Origin: Teichococcus vastitatis
GTDB lineage: Bacteria > Pseudomonadota > Alphaproteobacteria > Acetobacterales > Acetobacteraceae
Direction: 5' to 3'
Assembly (NCBI RefSeq): GCF_003604215.1
Contig: NZ_QXGS01000010.1
Location: 1 to 64,000 of the forward strand
DNA length: 64,000 bases
Position 1 is the first letter of the stretch; every line of letters begins with the position of its first letter. Positions 1 to 8,511 of the stretch are shown piece after piece. The position numbers were made by a program, and so were the translations under genes. The notes below the pieces were generated by a model. That model was not told the origin of the DNA. It searched no databases and saw nothing but the letters and a program-made list of their open reading frames with translations.

Positions 1-59
1 CGACCGCCGATGGCGTGCGCGAGCCGCAGAACCGCCGCGTCGAGATCGTGCTGCGCTAA
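1..59 (+). CDS. OmpA-family outer-membrane protein, C-terminal end only
   Basis: The window opens inside a reading frame (codons from base 3) whose last 18 residues end in NRRVEIVLR before a TAA at 57-59. The NRRVEI block is the characteristic end of the OmpA/MotB peptidoglycan-binding domain, which anchors outer-membrane lipoproteins or barrels to the cell wall. The start and the N-terminal architecture lie outside the window, so Pal, OmpA and other OmpA_C proteins cannot be told apart. A strong terminator follows 30 bases later. Confidence 0.7.
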   Translation, partial: TADGVREPQNRRVEIVLR

Positions 60-88
60 GCCGCATCACCTCCTCGCTGGACCTCAAG

Positions 89-114
89 GAAAGGGCGCCG
101 CAAGGCGCCCTTTC
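89..114 (+). terminator. Intrinsic terminator of the OmpA-family gene
   Basis: A perfect 11-bp stem (89-99 with 104-114) closes a GCAA tetraloop. The arm GAAAGGGCGCC is followed by its exact reverse complement ending in CCCTTTC, so an A-tract and a T-tract flank the GC core. It could act on both strands. Confidence 0.8.
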
Positions 115-161
115 TGCATTCAGGCGGCGGATCGTTCAATCCGCCAGTTCCCGACAGAAGC

Positions 162-398
162 TTACATCCTGGCGGGAGGCATGCCCGGAGGGTCGCCGAT
201 CGGCGGAATGTCGGGCGTATCGGGTGTCGGATCGCCGGGTGACGGAGGGTCCTGGATCGGCGGCTCCGGCAGGTCTGGGCCTGGCGGCTCATGGGGCGGC
301 GGCGGAATCGGCTGGGGCGGATCGCTTGGCGGCAATGGAAGCTGAGCCAGCCATCCTGCAGTCGCCGCATCTGAATCGGGTGGGCTGATCGGGCGCAT
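162..398 (-). CDS. Small proline-rich protein (hypothetical)
   Basis: A 78-residue frame of which roughly the last 55 residues are an irregular run of PP-x and PPxP motifs with acidic spacers (DPP, EPP, GDPP), ending in PPARM. No domain is recognised. It is preferred over the glycine-rich frame on the opposite strand because its ATG has a well-placed Shine-Dalgarno (AAGGA, 6 nt upstream). Short Pro/Asp-rich proteins of this kind are common and unassigned in alphaproteobacteria. It has no signal peptide or membrane segment. Function is unknown; translation is plausible but unproven. Confidence 0.5.
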   Translation of the reverse strand: MRPISPPDSDAATAGWLAQLPLPPSDPPQPIPPPPHEPPGPDLPEPPIQDPPSPGDPTPDTPDIPPIGDPPGMPPARM

Positions 399-570
399 GG
401 CACATCCTTCGGTTCGGCTCCTGATCCAACGGTACCTTTCCCATCGGGTTGCCGAGATCGGCCGGCATCCCGGGCGTCAATATGGCCCAACTCATGTTGC
501 AGTGCACAATGGATCTGGCTAGGTTGGTTCCAGGAAACAGCTGCTCGCGGCCCAGAGGCATGAGGGTCTG

Positions 571-1326
571 ATGCGACGTCGAGAGATCTTGCTTCAACTG
601 TCCACGGGTGTGCTGGCGGCGCCAGCCCTGTTATCCGCACGGCGCGCGAGCGCCATCGAGCCTGTGGACGTGGAACTGGTGCTGGCGGTAGATGTCAGCC
701 GTTCGGTGGATCCCGCGGAACAGGAACTCCAGTTCCGCGGCTATGCGGCGGCTTTTCGTGATCCGAGATTGATCGACGGCATCCGCAACGGTCCGCTGGG
801 TTCCATCGCCGTCAGCTTCTTCACCTGGTCCGACTGGAACATCCAGGAATTACTGGTGCCCTGGATCCGGATTGACGGCACCGCCAGCGCCGCGCGCTTG
901 TCCGATGCGCTGGATGCGGCTCCGCGCCGGACGCACCTCTACACCTCGATCTCGGGTGCCATTGATTACGCAGCCGGGCTGTTCGGTCGGAGCTACGAGG
1001 GCACGCGCCAAGTGGTGGATATCTCGGGCGACGGGGTGAACAATTCCGGCCGTCCGGTGGCGCAGGCTCGGGCCGAAGCCCTCCGCCGAGGCATTGTCCT
1101 GAACGGTCTGGTTGTGCTGGACCGCACGCCGCCTCCGCCGCAATTCGCCGCTTTGCAGCAGCCGCTCGATGATTACTACATGGACGAGGTTATTGGCGGC
1201 CCTGGCTCCTTCCTGATGGTGGCGGAAGGCTTCCAGGCCTTTGAAGGGGCCGTGCGGCGCAAGATCATCCGCGAGATCGCCAGCAAGCCTCCGGCAGGTC
1301 CGCCCGCGGAACGCGCCACCGCCTGA
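571..1326 (+). CDS. DUF1194 domain-containing secreted protein (vWA-like)
   Basis: A 251-residue protein beginning with an arginine-rich export signal (MRRREILL, then a hydrophobic stretch and ASA near residue 28), so it is probably exported, possibly by Tat. The mature part starts with a von Willebrand A-like strand carrying the metal-site signature DVSRSVD (about residues 40-46), with a later DISGDGVNN block typical of DUF1194 proteins. This family binds a divalent metal through a MIDAS-type DxSxS site. Its substrate is unknown. A GAGG sequence lies just upstream of the ATG. It is monocistronic, with a hairpin following. The family call is firm; the role is open. Confidence 0.85.
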   Translation: MRRREILLQLSTGVLAAPALLSARRASAIEPVDVELVLAVDVSRSVDPAEQELQFRGYAAAFRDPRLIDGIRNGPLGSIAVSFFTWSDWNIQELLVPWIRIDGTASAARLSDALDAAPRRTHLYTSISGAIDYAAGLFGRSYEGTRQVVDISGDGVNNSGRPVAQARAEALRRGIVLNGLVVLDRTPPPPQFAALQQPLDDYYMDEVIGGPGSFLMVAEGFQAFEGAVRRKIIREIASKPPAGPPAERATA

Positions 1327-1339
1327 CGCCATGCGCGGT

Positions 1340-1356
1340 GCGGGGTGCCACCCCGC
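1340..1356 (+). terminator. Hairpin terminator after the DUF1194 gene
   Basis: GCGGGGT (1340-1346) pairs perfectly with ACCCCGC (1350-1356) around a 3-nt loop, 13 bases after the DUF1194 stop. It has no long T-tract, so termination may be partial. Its position also argues that the next gene starts downstream of it. Confidence 0.5.
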
Positions 1357-1448
1357 TTCAACGCCATAACAAAAATGGCGGGCCGCCCTGGCGCAGCCTG
1401 CGTCGACGGCGCAGTTTTCTTCCACGCCGATGGAGGATGCAGCGCAGC

Positions 1449-2807
1449 ATGCAGCAACAGGATCAGGATGGGCTTCCTCCCGGCCAGCGCCGCGGCGCCG
1501 TGGCGGCTATCGCGGTCGCCATCGCCCTCGCCGTGATCGACAGTTCGATCGCCAACGTGGCCCTGCCCGCCATCGCCAGCGACCTCCACGTGCCGCCCGC
1601 CGATGCCATCCTGGTGGTCAACGCCTACCAGATCGCCGTTATCATGTCCCTGCTGCCCCTGGCCTCGCTGGGGGAGAAGCTGGGCTACGAGCGCATCTAC
1701 CGCTGCGGCCTGATCCTGTTCATCATCAGTTCGTTCTTTTGCGCCATGGCCGACTCCCTCACCGGCCTCACCCTGGCGCGGATCGCGCAGGGCTTCGGCG
1801 CGGCCGGACTGATGAGCGTCAACACGGCGCTGGTGCGGCTGATCTATCCGCAAAGCCTGCTCGGGCGCGGCATGGGCATCAATGCGCTGGTGGTGGCGAG
1901 TTCCTCGGTCCTCGGCCCCGGCGTCGCCTCGGCGGTGCTGAGCGTGGCACATTGGCCGTGGATCTTCGCCCTGAATATTCCGGTCGGCCTTCTGGCCCTG
2001 GCGCTGGCGTTGCGCTTCCTGCCTTCGACGCCGCGTGCCAGCCGGCGCTTCGATGCGTTCAGCGCGATTCTCAGCGCCGGGACCTTCGGGCTGCTGATGA
2101 CGGGCGCGGAGCAACTGGCACGCGGCGCGTCCGGTTTGGCTGCCGTGCTGTTGATGGCCGCCGGGCTGGTCTGCGGCGCCCTGCTCTGGCGCCGGCAGAG
2201 TGGACGGGCAGCGCCGCTGCTTCCGGTGGACCTGCTCCGCATCCCGATCTTCGCCCTGTCCATCGCCACCTCCGTCGGCTCCTTCGCGGCGCAGATGATG
2301 ACCTTTGTCGCGCTGCCCTTCTTTTTCCAGCATGACCTGGGTCGCACCCAGGTTGAAACCGGCCTGCTGATGATGCCATGGCCCCTGGCGCTCATCGTGA
2401 TGTCGCCCCTGGCGGGCCGCGTGTCCGACCGCGTTCCGGCCGGGCTGCTCGGCGGGGTCGGGCTGGCCGGAATGGCGATGGGGTTGGGCTTGTTGGCGTT
2501 CCTGCCACCTGCTCCGGATGCCGTTGACATCGGGTGGCGCATGGCGTTGTGCGGCCTGGGCTTCGGCTTGTTCCAGACGCCCAACAACCGGACCCTGCTG
2601 ACGGCGGCGCCGCGCGAGCGAAGCGGGGGCGCCAGCGGCATGTTGTCGACGGCGCGGCTGACGGGCCAGACGCTCGGTGCCGCCATGGCCGCGCTCTGCC
2701 TCAGAACCGTCCAAGGCGGGCCGCAATTCGCGTTGCTCGTCGCCGCCTGCATCGCCGCTGCGGCCGCGCTGATCAGCTTCACCCGACTGCGCGCTGCACC
2801 GCGCTGA
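1449..2807 (+). CDS. MFS transporter, DHA2-type drug/proton antiporter
   Basis: A 452-residue integral membrane protein with about 14 hydrophobic segments. The first helix carries AVIDSSIANVALPAI, the TM1 signature of DHA2 exporters (D-x-x-I-x-N-V-A-L-P-x-I). An R-I-x-Q-G-x-G-A-A motif follows in TM4 and a P-x-G motif near TM5 (NIPVGLLAL). Such proteins export drugs or small metabolites using the proton gradient. The frame is open from 1338, but that start sits inside the upstream hairpin and encodes an arginine-rich, non-membrane leader. The ATG at 1449 (or 1437) follows GGAGG and is preferred. Substrate unknown; no regulator is adjacent. Confidence 0.85.
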   Translation: MQQQDQDGLPPGQRRGAVAAIAVAIALAVIDSSIANVALPAIASDLHVPPADAILVVNAYQIAVIMSLLPLASLGEKLGYERIYRCGLILFIISSFFCAMADSLTGLTLARIAQGFGAAGLMSVNTALVRLIYPQSLLGRGMGINALVVASSSVLGPGVASAVLSVAHWPWIFALNIPVGLLALALALRFLPSTPRASRRFDAFSAILSAGTFGLLMTGAEQLARGASGLAAVLLMAAGLVCGALLWRRQSGRAAPLLPVDLLRIPIFALSIATSVGSFAAQMMTFVALPFFFQHDLGRTQVETGLLMMPWPLALIVMSPLAGRVSDRVPAGLLGGVGLAGMAMGLGLLAFLPPAPDAVDIGWRMALCGLGFGLFQTPNNRTLLTAAPRERSGGASGMLSTARLTGQTLGAAMAALCLRTVQGGPQFALLVAACIAAAAALISFTRLRAAPR

Positions 2808-2836
2808 ACCTCATCCCGGCCAACAGGACCTGCTGC

Positions 2837-3136
2837 ATGACCCCGCCTTTCGCGCGCCCCTCCCCCGAGGCGCTGACCGCTGAAATTCTGCGCCGCACCG
2901 CCGAGACCGGATCCGACAAATCGATCTGCCCCAGCGAGGTGGCGCGCGCCCTGGCACCCGAGGAACACTGGCGCAGCCTGATGGGCCCGGTGCGGGATGC
3001 CGCGCTGGCGCTGCTGCGCGAAGGCCGGATCGAGATCCTGCGAAAGGGCAAGCCCGTGTCCGCGGATGCTGTTCGTGGCGTCATCCGCCTGCGGGCCGCC
3101 GGAACCGGCGCGCCCCGGGAGCCTGATGAGGCATGA
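2837..3136 (+). CDS. DUF3253 domain-containing protein
   Basis: A 99-residue protein made almost entirely of one DUF3253 domain, a predicted winged-helix fold. Conserved blocks visible are ICPSEVARAL (about 33-42), a W-R-x-L-M-G-P-V-R stretch, REGRIEILRKGKPV and GVIRLR. The family's function is unknown. The ATG at 2837 is chosen because upstream sequence in the same frame belongs to the MFS gene. Its TGA overlaps the ATG of the following ABC transporter by 4 bp, so the two are probably translated together. Confidence 0.8.
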   Translation: MTPPFARPSPEALTAEILRRTAETGSDKSICPSEVARALAPEEHWRSLMGPVRDAALALLREGRIEILRKGKPVSADAVRGVIRLRAAGTGAPREPDEA

Positions 3137-4887
3137 GCGAGGCGCCGCCGCCGCGCCCGGGCCGCCGCAGCGCCGCACCCTTCCTGAACGAGGCCTGGAC
3201 GCTGATCCGCCCCTATTGGAACAGCGAGGAGCGCTGGAAAGCACGCGGGCTCCTCGCCGTGGTCGTGGTGCTGAACCTGGCGCTGGTCGGCATGGGCGTG
3301 CTGCTCACCTACTGGCAACGCGCATTCTACAACGCCCTGGAGGCGAAGGATTTCCCCGCCTTCACGGGGCTGATCCTGTGGGGCCGCAGCGATGCCGATG
3401 GCTTCATGCCAGGCTTCACCCTGGTCGCGGCCATCTACATCCTGGTGGGCGTGTACGCGCTGTATCTGCAGCAGGCGCTGGAGATGCGCTGGCGGAGCTG
3501 GCTGACGGAGCGGCTGCTATCCGGCTGGCTGGAAGGCCGCGCCTATTACCGCATTGCCCTGACCGACCGCGGTACCGACAATCCCGACCAGCGCATCGCC
3601 GACGATACCCGCTTGTTTGTCCAGGATAGCCTCGGCCTGGGACTCGGCCTGATGAATGCGGCGGTGACGCTGGCTTCCTTTATCGTGGTGCTGTGGGGCC
3701 TATCGGGGCCGATGGAGATCCTGGGCGTCTCGATCCCCGGCTACATGGTCTGGGTGGCCCTGATCTACTCGGTTCTCGGAACCTGGCTGGCTCACCTCAT
3801 CGGACGCAAGCTGATCGGCCTGAACTTCCTCCGCCAACGAGTGGAAGCCGATTTCCGATACGCCCTGGTGCGGTTCCGCGAGAACATGGAAGGAGTCGCC
3901 CTGCATGGCGGCGAACCGGAGGAACGGCGCGGGCTGCTCAACCGCTTCGGCGCAGTGATCCAGAACTGGTGGGGCATCATGCGCGCCACCAAGCAGCTGA
4001 CCTTCTTCACCTACGGCTATGACCAGCTCGCGACGATCTTTCCCCTCGTGGTCGCGGCCCCGGCCTTTTTCGCGGGCCGGATCCAGCTGGGGGGCTTGAT
4101 CCAGACCACCTCGGCCTTCCGGGAGGTCCAGGGCTCCTTGTCCTGGTTTGTCACCAACTATGCCCGCCTCACCGAATGGCGGGCCACGGTGGAGCGGCTA
4201 ACAGGCTTCCAGACGGCGCTTGCGGGCGCGCAGGCCGCGTCCGGCGCGGGCGCCCGGCGCCAGGCGGCACCTGACGGGCCGCTCCGTGCCGAGAAGCTGA
4301 CGATCGCGCTGCCGGACGGGCGTGTCCTGGCGCAGGAGACGGGGCTTGAGCTGCAGCCGGGCGAGGCGGTGGTGATCACCGGCGCATCCGGCAGCGGCAA
4401 ATCCACCTTGTTCCGGGTGCTGGCCGGCATCTGGCCGTTCGCCACTGGAACCATCGAGGTTCCTGACGGCGAAGCCTTGTTTCTCCCCCAGCGGCCATAC
4501 CTTCCCCTGGGAACACTTCGGCACGCTCTCGCCTACCCACATGATGCGTCCGAGTTCAGCGATGCGGCACTCCTCTCGGCCCTGGAGAAGGCTGGGCTGA
4601 CGAGCCTGCACAGCCGGCTGGATGACCAGGACGCCTGGGACAAGCGGCTGTCGGGCGGTGAACAGCAAAGGCTGGCGATTGCGCGCGCCCTGCTGCTCAA
4701 GCCGGCCTGGCTGTTTCTGGACGAGGCGACCGCCAGCTTGGATCCGGACAGCGAGGAAGCCGTGTACCGGGCGCTGCGGCAGGAACTGCCTGCCACCGCC
4801 ATCCTGTCGATCGCCCATCGGCCCGCCGTGGCGCGGTACCATGACCGGGTGTTGCGCTTCGCTGGCGGCAGTCTTCATCCCGCCTGA
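3133..4887 (+). CDS. SbmA/BacA-like ABC transporter, fused permease and ATPase
   Basis: A 584-residue half-transporter. The N-terminal part (about 20-340) has the hydrophobic segments and motifs of the SbmA/BacA-like permease fold: an early LLTYWQRAFYNAL block and a D-N-P-D-Q-R-I-x-x-D motif. The C-terminal ATPase has Walker A GASGSGKST (from residue 417), signature LSGGEQQR (from 506), Walker B with D530 and a switch His in SIAHRP. SbmA/BacA proteins import peptides and related compounds or affect very-long-chain fatty acids. Fused forms with an ATPase are often labelled as B12 or peptide transport. It starts within the stop of the DUF3253 gene. Substrate direction is not decided by sequence. 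Confidence 0.85.
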   Translation: MSEAPPPRPGRRSAAPFLNEAWTLIRPYWNSEERWKARGLLAVVVVLNLALVGMGVLLTYWQRAFYNALEAKDFPAFTGLILWGRSDADGFMPGFTLVAAIYILVGVYALYLQQALEMRWRSWLTERLLSGWLEGRAYYRIALTDRGTDNPDQRIADDTRLFVQDSLGLGLGLMNAAVTLASFIVVLWGLSGPMEILGVSIPGYMVWVALIYSVLGTWLAHLIGRKLIGLNFLRQRVEADFRYALVRFRENMEGVALHGGEPEERRGLLNRFGAVIQNWWGIMRATKQLTFFTYGYDQLATIFPLVVAAPAFFAGRIQLGGLIQTTSAFREVQGSLSWFVTNYARLTEWRATVERLTGFQTALAGAQAASGAGARRQAAPDGPLRAEKLTIALPDGRVLAQETGLELQPGEAVVITGASGSGKSTLFRVLAGIWPFATGTIEVPDGEALFLPQRPYLPLGTLRHALAYPHDASEFSDAALLSALEKAGLTSLHSRLDDQDAWDKRLSGGEQQRLAIARALLLKPAWLFLDEATASLDPDSEEAVYRALRQELPATAILSIAHRPAVARYHDRVLRFAGGSLHPA

Positions 4888-4898
4888 CGATCAGGCGG
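4880..4898. terminator. Bidirectional hairpin between converging genes
   Basis: A perfect 8-bp stem, CCGCCTGA (4880-4887) with TCAGGCGG (4891-4898), 3-nt loop. Each arm contains the stop codon of one of the two converging genes. Confidence 0.5.
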
Positions 4899-5610
4899 CG
4901 TCGGCCGCGAAATAGCCGGGATAGGCAGCCCGGATCTCGGAAAGATGGGCCAGGGTATCCGTGAGGTGCCGCCGCAGCACCGCCTCGGCATGATCCGCCC
5001 GGCCCGCCAGGATCGCTCCGGCCAGGGCCTGGTGGTCCTCCAGGATGGCGGCTGCCTTGCCCGGGCTCGGCAGGTGCAGACGCCGCAGGCGGTCGAGATG
5101 GCCGCTGCGGCTGCTCACCAGCGTCCAGAGGCTGCCGATCCCGCCGGCCTGGTAGAGCAGCACATGGAACAGCGCATCGGCATCCACCAGGCCATCATGG
5201 TCGCCGGAGGCAACAAGCAGGCCCTGCTGCTCCAGGCTGTCATGCAGGTCGTGCCTCAATGTGGCGGATGGATCCTGCGCGAGGCTGCGCACCAGCTCCA
5301 GCTCGACGGCGCGGCGCAGGAACAAGGCTTCCCGTGCGTTGCGCAGGTCGATCAGCGCCACCCGCGTGGAGGCACTCGGCACAACCTCCACGAGGCCTTC
5401 CGACTCAAGCCGGATCAGCGCCTCCCGGACCGGCGTCTGGCTGATGCCGAGCCGGGCGGCGAGCAAGGCGCGCGACAATGACGCGCCCGGGCTCAGCTCG
5501 AGCGCCAGGATCGCCGCGCGAAGCGCCTCATAGGCGAAGCCGGCGGCACTCTGCCGCCGTCCGATCGGCTGCAGCAGCGAGGTGGCCTTGGACGACAGGG
5601 GCACGGTCAT
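4891..5610 (-). CDS. GntR-family regulator, FCD (FadR) subfamily
   Basis: A 239-residue regulator. The N-terminal winged helix (about 15-80) contains AYEALRAAILALELSPG, then ISQTPVREAL, the recognition-helix signature of GntR proteins. The remaining two thirds is an all-helical FCD ligand domain with conserved Asp/His positions (DADALFHVLL, HLTDTL) that usually bind a metal and a carboxylated effector. ATG 5610 follows a purine-rich GGGTGGGG; an in-frame extension to 5673 would cover the divergent promoter and is rejected. It is transcribed away from the dehydrogenase/dehydratase operon, the standard layout for a local repressor responding to a sugar acid or hydroxy acid. Confidence 0.88.
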   Translation of the reverse strand: MTVPLSSKATSLLQPIGRRQSAAGFAYEALRAAILALELSPGASLSRALLAARLGISQTPVREALIRLESEGLVEVVPSASTRVALIDLRNAREALFLRRAVELELVRSLAQDPSATLRHDLHDSLEQQGLLVASGDHDGLVDADALFHVLLYQAGGIGSLWTLVSSRSGHLDRLRRLHLPSPGKAAAILEDHQALAGAILAGRADHAEAVLRRHLTDTLAHLSEIRAAYPGYFAADAA

Positions 5611-5638
5611 ACCCCACCCTAGCACCACACCGCGAAAT

Positions 5639-5666
5639 CCGAAATATCGGTCGCTTGTCAGATGAC
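5639..5666. promoter_or_regulatory. Candidate GntR operator region
   Basis: Two short inverted repeats lie in the 158-bp divergent gap: CCGA-AATA-TCGG at 5639-5650 and GTCA-GA-TGAC at 5657-5666. FCD-type regulators generally bind short palindromes with a GT-AC core, which the second resembles. Neither is long enough to be convincing alone. Confidence 0.3.
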
Positions 5667-5768
5667 GCGACATGGCCTAGCGTCGCTCCACAGCCAGCCC
5701 AAGAGCTGCGGCAAGGGAGGAACGATCAAGGCCGCGTTGGCCTGCTCTCCCGCCGCCCGGAGAGTCCA

Positions 5769-6731
5769 TTGAACGCTTCCCCGCCGCGCATCCTTGTTGC
5801 CCGTCGCCTCACGCCCGCTGCCACGGAACGCGCCCGCCGCGACTTCGACGCGCAGATCGTCGAGCATGACCTCGACACGGCGGAGGTCATGGATGCGCTA
5901 CGACAGCGCCCGGTTGAGGCCATCCTGATCGGCCCCAAGGTGCGGCTCGACGCCGCCGCCGTGGCCGCATTGCCCGATGGTCTGAAACTCATTGCCAATT
6001 CCTCCGTCGGTTACGACCACATGGATGCCGAGGCTGCCAGGGCGCGCGGACTGATCGTCACCAACACGCCCGACGTGCTGACGGATTGCACCGCCGACCT
6101 CGCCTTTCTGCTGCTGCTCGGGGCCTGCCGCAGGGCCCATGAATACGAGGCGATCATGCGCAAGGGCTGGCGGCAGGGCTTCGGCATGCCGGACATGCTG
6201 GGCGTCCGGCCCAGCGGCAAGACCCTCGGCATCGTCGGGATGGGCCGCATCGGGCGAGCCATGGCGGAGCGCGCCCGCGGGTTCGGAATGCGCATCCTCT
6301 ATCACAACCGTTCGCGCCTGCCGGCCGATCTGGAGCAGGGTGCCGAATACTTTGCGGACCTGCACAGCATGTTGCCGCATTGCCAGATCCTGTCGCTGCA
6401 CCTGCCGGGCGGCCAGGCCGGGACGCTGATGGATGCGGCGGCGTTCGCTGCGCTGCCCAAGGGGGCAGTGTTTGTCAACACGGCGCGCGGTTCCCTGGTG
6501 GATGAGGACGCATTGATCGAGGCGCTGACCCATGGGCAGCTCTTCGCCGCCGGTCACGATGTGTTCCGCAAGGAACCCGATTACGACATGCGCTTCGCGG
6601 CCCTGCCCAATGTCTTCATGGCACCGCACATGGCCAGCGCGACCCGTGAAACGCGCGACGCGATGGCGATGCGCGCCCTCGACAACATCGCCGCCGTTGC
6701 TGCCGGCCGCGGCCCCATCGACCCCGTCTGA
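5769..6731 (+). CDS. D-isomer-specific 2-hydroxyacid dehydrogenase
   Basis: A 320-residue NAD(P)-dependent oxidoreductase of the glyoxylate/hydroxypyruvate reductase type. Visible are a substrate loop NSSVGYDHMD, a Rossmann GMGRIGRAM motif, the catalytic Arg in NTARGSLVDE, the Glu in RKEPDYD and the catalytic His in MAPHMAS. It reduces a 2-keto acid to a D-2-hydroxy acid or the reverse. The start is taken as TTG 5769, which has GGAGAG 4 nt upstream and yields the family's normal N-terminus (RILVARR). Longer in-frame extensions would run into the divergent regulator. It is first gene of a run with the dehydratase, RraA-like and Bug genes. Confidence 0.87.
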   Translation: MNASPPRILVARRLTPAATERARRDFDAQIVEHDLDTAEVMDALRQRPVEAILIGPKVRLDAAAVAALPDGLKLIANSSVGYDHMDAEAARARGLIVTNTPDVLTDCTADLAFLLLLGACRRAHEYEAIMRKGWRQGFGMPDMLGVRPSGKTLGIVGMGRIGRAMAERARGFGMRILYHNRSRLPADLEQGAEYFADLHSMLPHCQILSLHLPGGQAGTLMDAAAFAALPKGAVFVNTARGSLVDEDALIEALTHGQLFAAGHDVFRKEPDYDMRFAALPNVFMAPHMASATRETRDAMAMRALDNIAAVAAGRGPIDPV

Positions 6732-6746
6732 TCCGAAGGTCCCATC

Positions 6747-8498
6747 ATGTCAGCTTCACCCCTGCCCCGCGTCAAAACGGTTGAGGAGTTCCGCAGCCGC
6801 CGCTGGTTCGGACCCGCGGATCTGCGCTCCTTCGGCCACCGCTCCCGTGCCATGCAGATGGGCTACGCGCCGGAGGAATGGACCGGCAAGCCGGTCATCG
6901 CCATCATCAACACTTGGTCCGACCTCAACCCGTGCCACACGCATTTCAAGCAGCGCGTGGAGGATGTGAAGCGCGGCATCCTGATGGCCGGCGGCTTCCC
7001 GGTCGAGCTGCCGGCGATCTCGGTCTCGGAAAGCTTCGTCAAGCCCACCACCATGATGTATCGCAACATGCTGGCCATGGAGACGGAGGAGCTGCTGCGC
7101 TCCCACCCCATCGACGGCGCGGTGCTGATGGGCGGCTGCGACAAGACCACGCCGGGCCTGCTGCTGGGCGCCACCAGCATGAACATCCCCGCCATCTTTC
7201 TGCCCGCCGGCCCGATGCTGCGCGGCAACTGGCAGGGCAAGTTCCTCGGCTCCGGCTCGGATTCGTGGAAGTACTGGGATGAGCTGCGCGCCGGCAAGAT
7301 CACGGACCAGGACTGGCTGGCGGTGGAAGGCGGCATCGCGCGCTCCTACGGCACCTGCATGACCATGGGAACGGCCTCCACCATGACGGCCATCGCCGAG
7401 GCGGTGGGCATGGTGCTTCCGGGCGGGTCCTCGATGCTGGCGGCCGATGCCGGGCACATCCGCCTCGCGTCTGAAAGCGGGCGGCGCATTGTGGACATGG
7501 TCTGGGAAGACCTGACGCCGCAGAAGATCCAGACGCGCCCGGCCTTCGAGAACGCGATTGCCGTCGCCATGGCGATGGGCTGCTCCACCAACGCCATCAT
7601 CCACCTGATCGCCATGGCCCGCCGCGCCGGCCAGGATATTGGTCTGGAGGATTTCGAGCACTACAGCCGCAAGGTTCCCGTCATCGGCAATGTCCGGCCC
7701 TCCGGCAATGCCTATCTGATGGAGGATTTCTATTACGCCGGCGGCATCAAGGCGCTGATGAACCAGATCACGGAACATCTCGACCTGTCCTGTCTGACCT
7801 GCACCGGCCGCACGCTCGGCGAGAACATCGAAGGCGCCAAGGTCCACAACGACGACGTCATCCGCACCACAAGCAATCCGATCTACGGCGAAGGCTCGCT
7901 CGCCGTGCTGAAGGGCAACCTCGCGCCGGATGGTTGCGTCATCAAGCCCGCCGCCATGGACCAGCGCTTCCTGAAGCATTCCGGCCCGGCCGTGGTGTTC
8001 GACGATTACCCGTCCATGAAGAAGGCGGTGGACGACGAAAGCTTCCCCTTCACTCCGGACACGGTGATGGTGCTGCGCAATGCCGGCCCGCAGGGCGGCC
8101 CGGGCATGCCAGAATGGGGCATGCTCCCGATGCCGAAGAAGCTGCTGAAGATGGGCCTGCGCGACATGCTGCGCATCTCCGATGCCCGCATGAGCGGCAC
8201 CTCCTACGGCGCCTGCGTGCTGCATGTCGCGCCGGAAAGCTGGATCGGCGGCGCGCTGGCACTGCTCAGGACGGGCGACGTCGTCGACCTCGACGTGGAT
8301 GCGCGCACCATCAACATGCGCGTCTCCGACGAGGAGCTGGCGGCGCGCCGGGCCGAGTGGAAGGCGCCGCCGGAGCGTTTCGGCCGCGGCTATGGCTGGA
8401 TGTTCACCAAGCACATCCAGCAGGCCCATGAAGGCTGCGACTTCGACTTCCTGAAAACCGAATTCGGCCGCCCGGTCGAAGAACCCGTCATCTACTGA
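6747..8498 (+). CDS. IlvD/Edd-family aldonate dehydratase (arabinonate dehydratase-like)
   Basis: A 583-residue Fe-S dehydratase. Three cysteines sit at 63 (LNPCH), 131 (GGCDKTTP) and 204 (GTCMTMG); the 68- and 73-residue spacings match the [2Fe-2S] ligands known for L-arabinonate dehydratase. A Ser in ARMSGTSYG (about 483) corresponds to the catalytic alkoxide. Enzymes of this branch dehydrate C5/C6 sugar acids such as L-arabinonate or D-fuconate to 2-keto-3-deoxy acids. The IlvD branch for branched-chain amino acids is less likely given the operon context. It starts 15 nt after the dehydrogenase stop. The exact sugar acid cannot be read from sequence. Confidence 0.88.
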   Translation: MSASPLPRVKTVEEFRSRRWFGPADLRSFGHRSRAMQMGYAPEEWTGKPVIAIINTWSDLNPCHTHFKQRVEDVKRGILMAGGFPVELPAISVSESFVKPTTMMYRNMLAMETEELLRSHPIDGAVLMGGCDKTTPGLLLGATSMNIPAIFLPAGPMLRGNWQGKFLGSGSDSWKYWDELRAGKITDQDWLAVEGGIARSYGTCMTMGTASTMTAIAEAVGMVLPGGSSMLAADAGHIRLASESGRRIVDMVWEDLTPQKIQTRPAFENAIAVAMAMGCSTNAIIHLIAMARRAGQDIGLEDFEHYSRKVPVIGNVRPSGNAYLMEDFYYAGGIKALMNQITEHLDLSCLTCTGRTLGENIEGAKVHNDDVIRTTSNPIYGEGSLAVLKGNLAPDGCVIKPAAMDQRFLKHSGPAVVFDDYPSMKKAVDDESFPFTPDTVMVLRNAGPQGGPGMPEWGMLPMPKKLLKMGLRDMLRISDARMSGTSYGACVLHVAPESWIGGALALLRTGDVVDLDVDARTINMRVSDEELAARRAEWKAPPERFGRGYGWMFTKHIQQAHEGCDFDFLKTEFGRPVEEPVIY

Positions 8499-8511
8499 GC
8501 CGGAGCGACCC

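Noticed and set aside
10-345. Glycine-rich plus-strand open frame opposite the proline-rich gene
   Set aside because: It is the complement of a biased Pro-rich gene, crosses the OmpA stop and the terminator hairpin, and has no ribosome site.
1176-2726. Long minus-strand open frame over the MFS gene
   Set aside because: Rich in Gln, Arg, Gly and His as expected of an antisense frame in GC-rich DNA; the plus-strand product is a clear 14-helix transporter.
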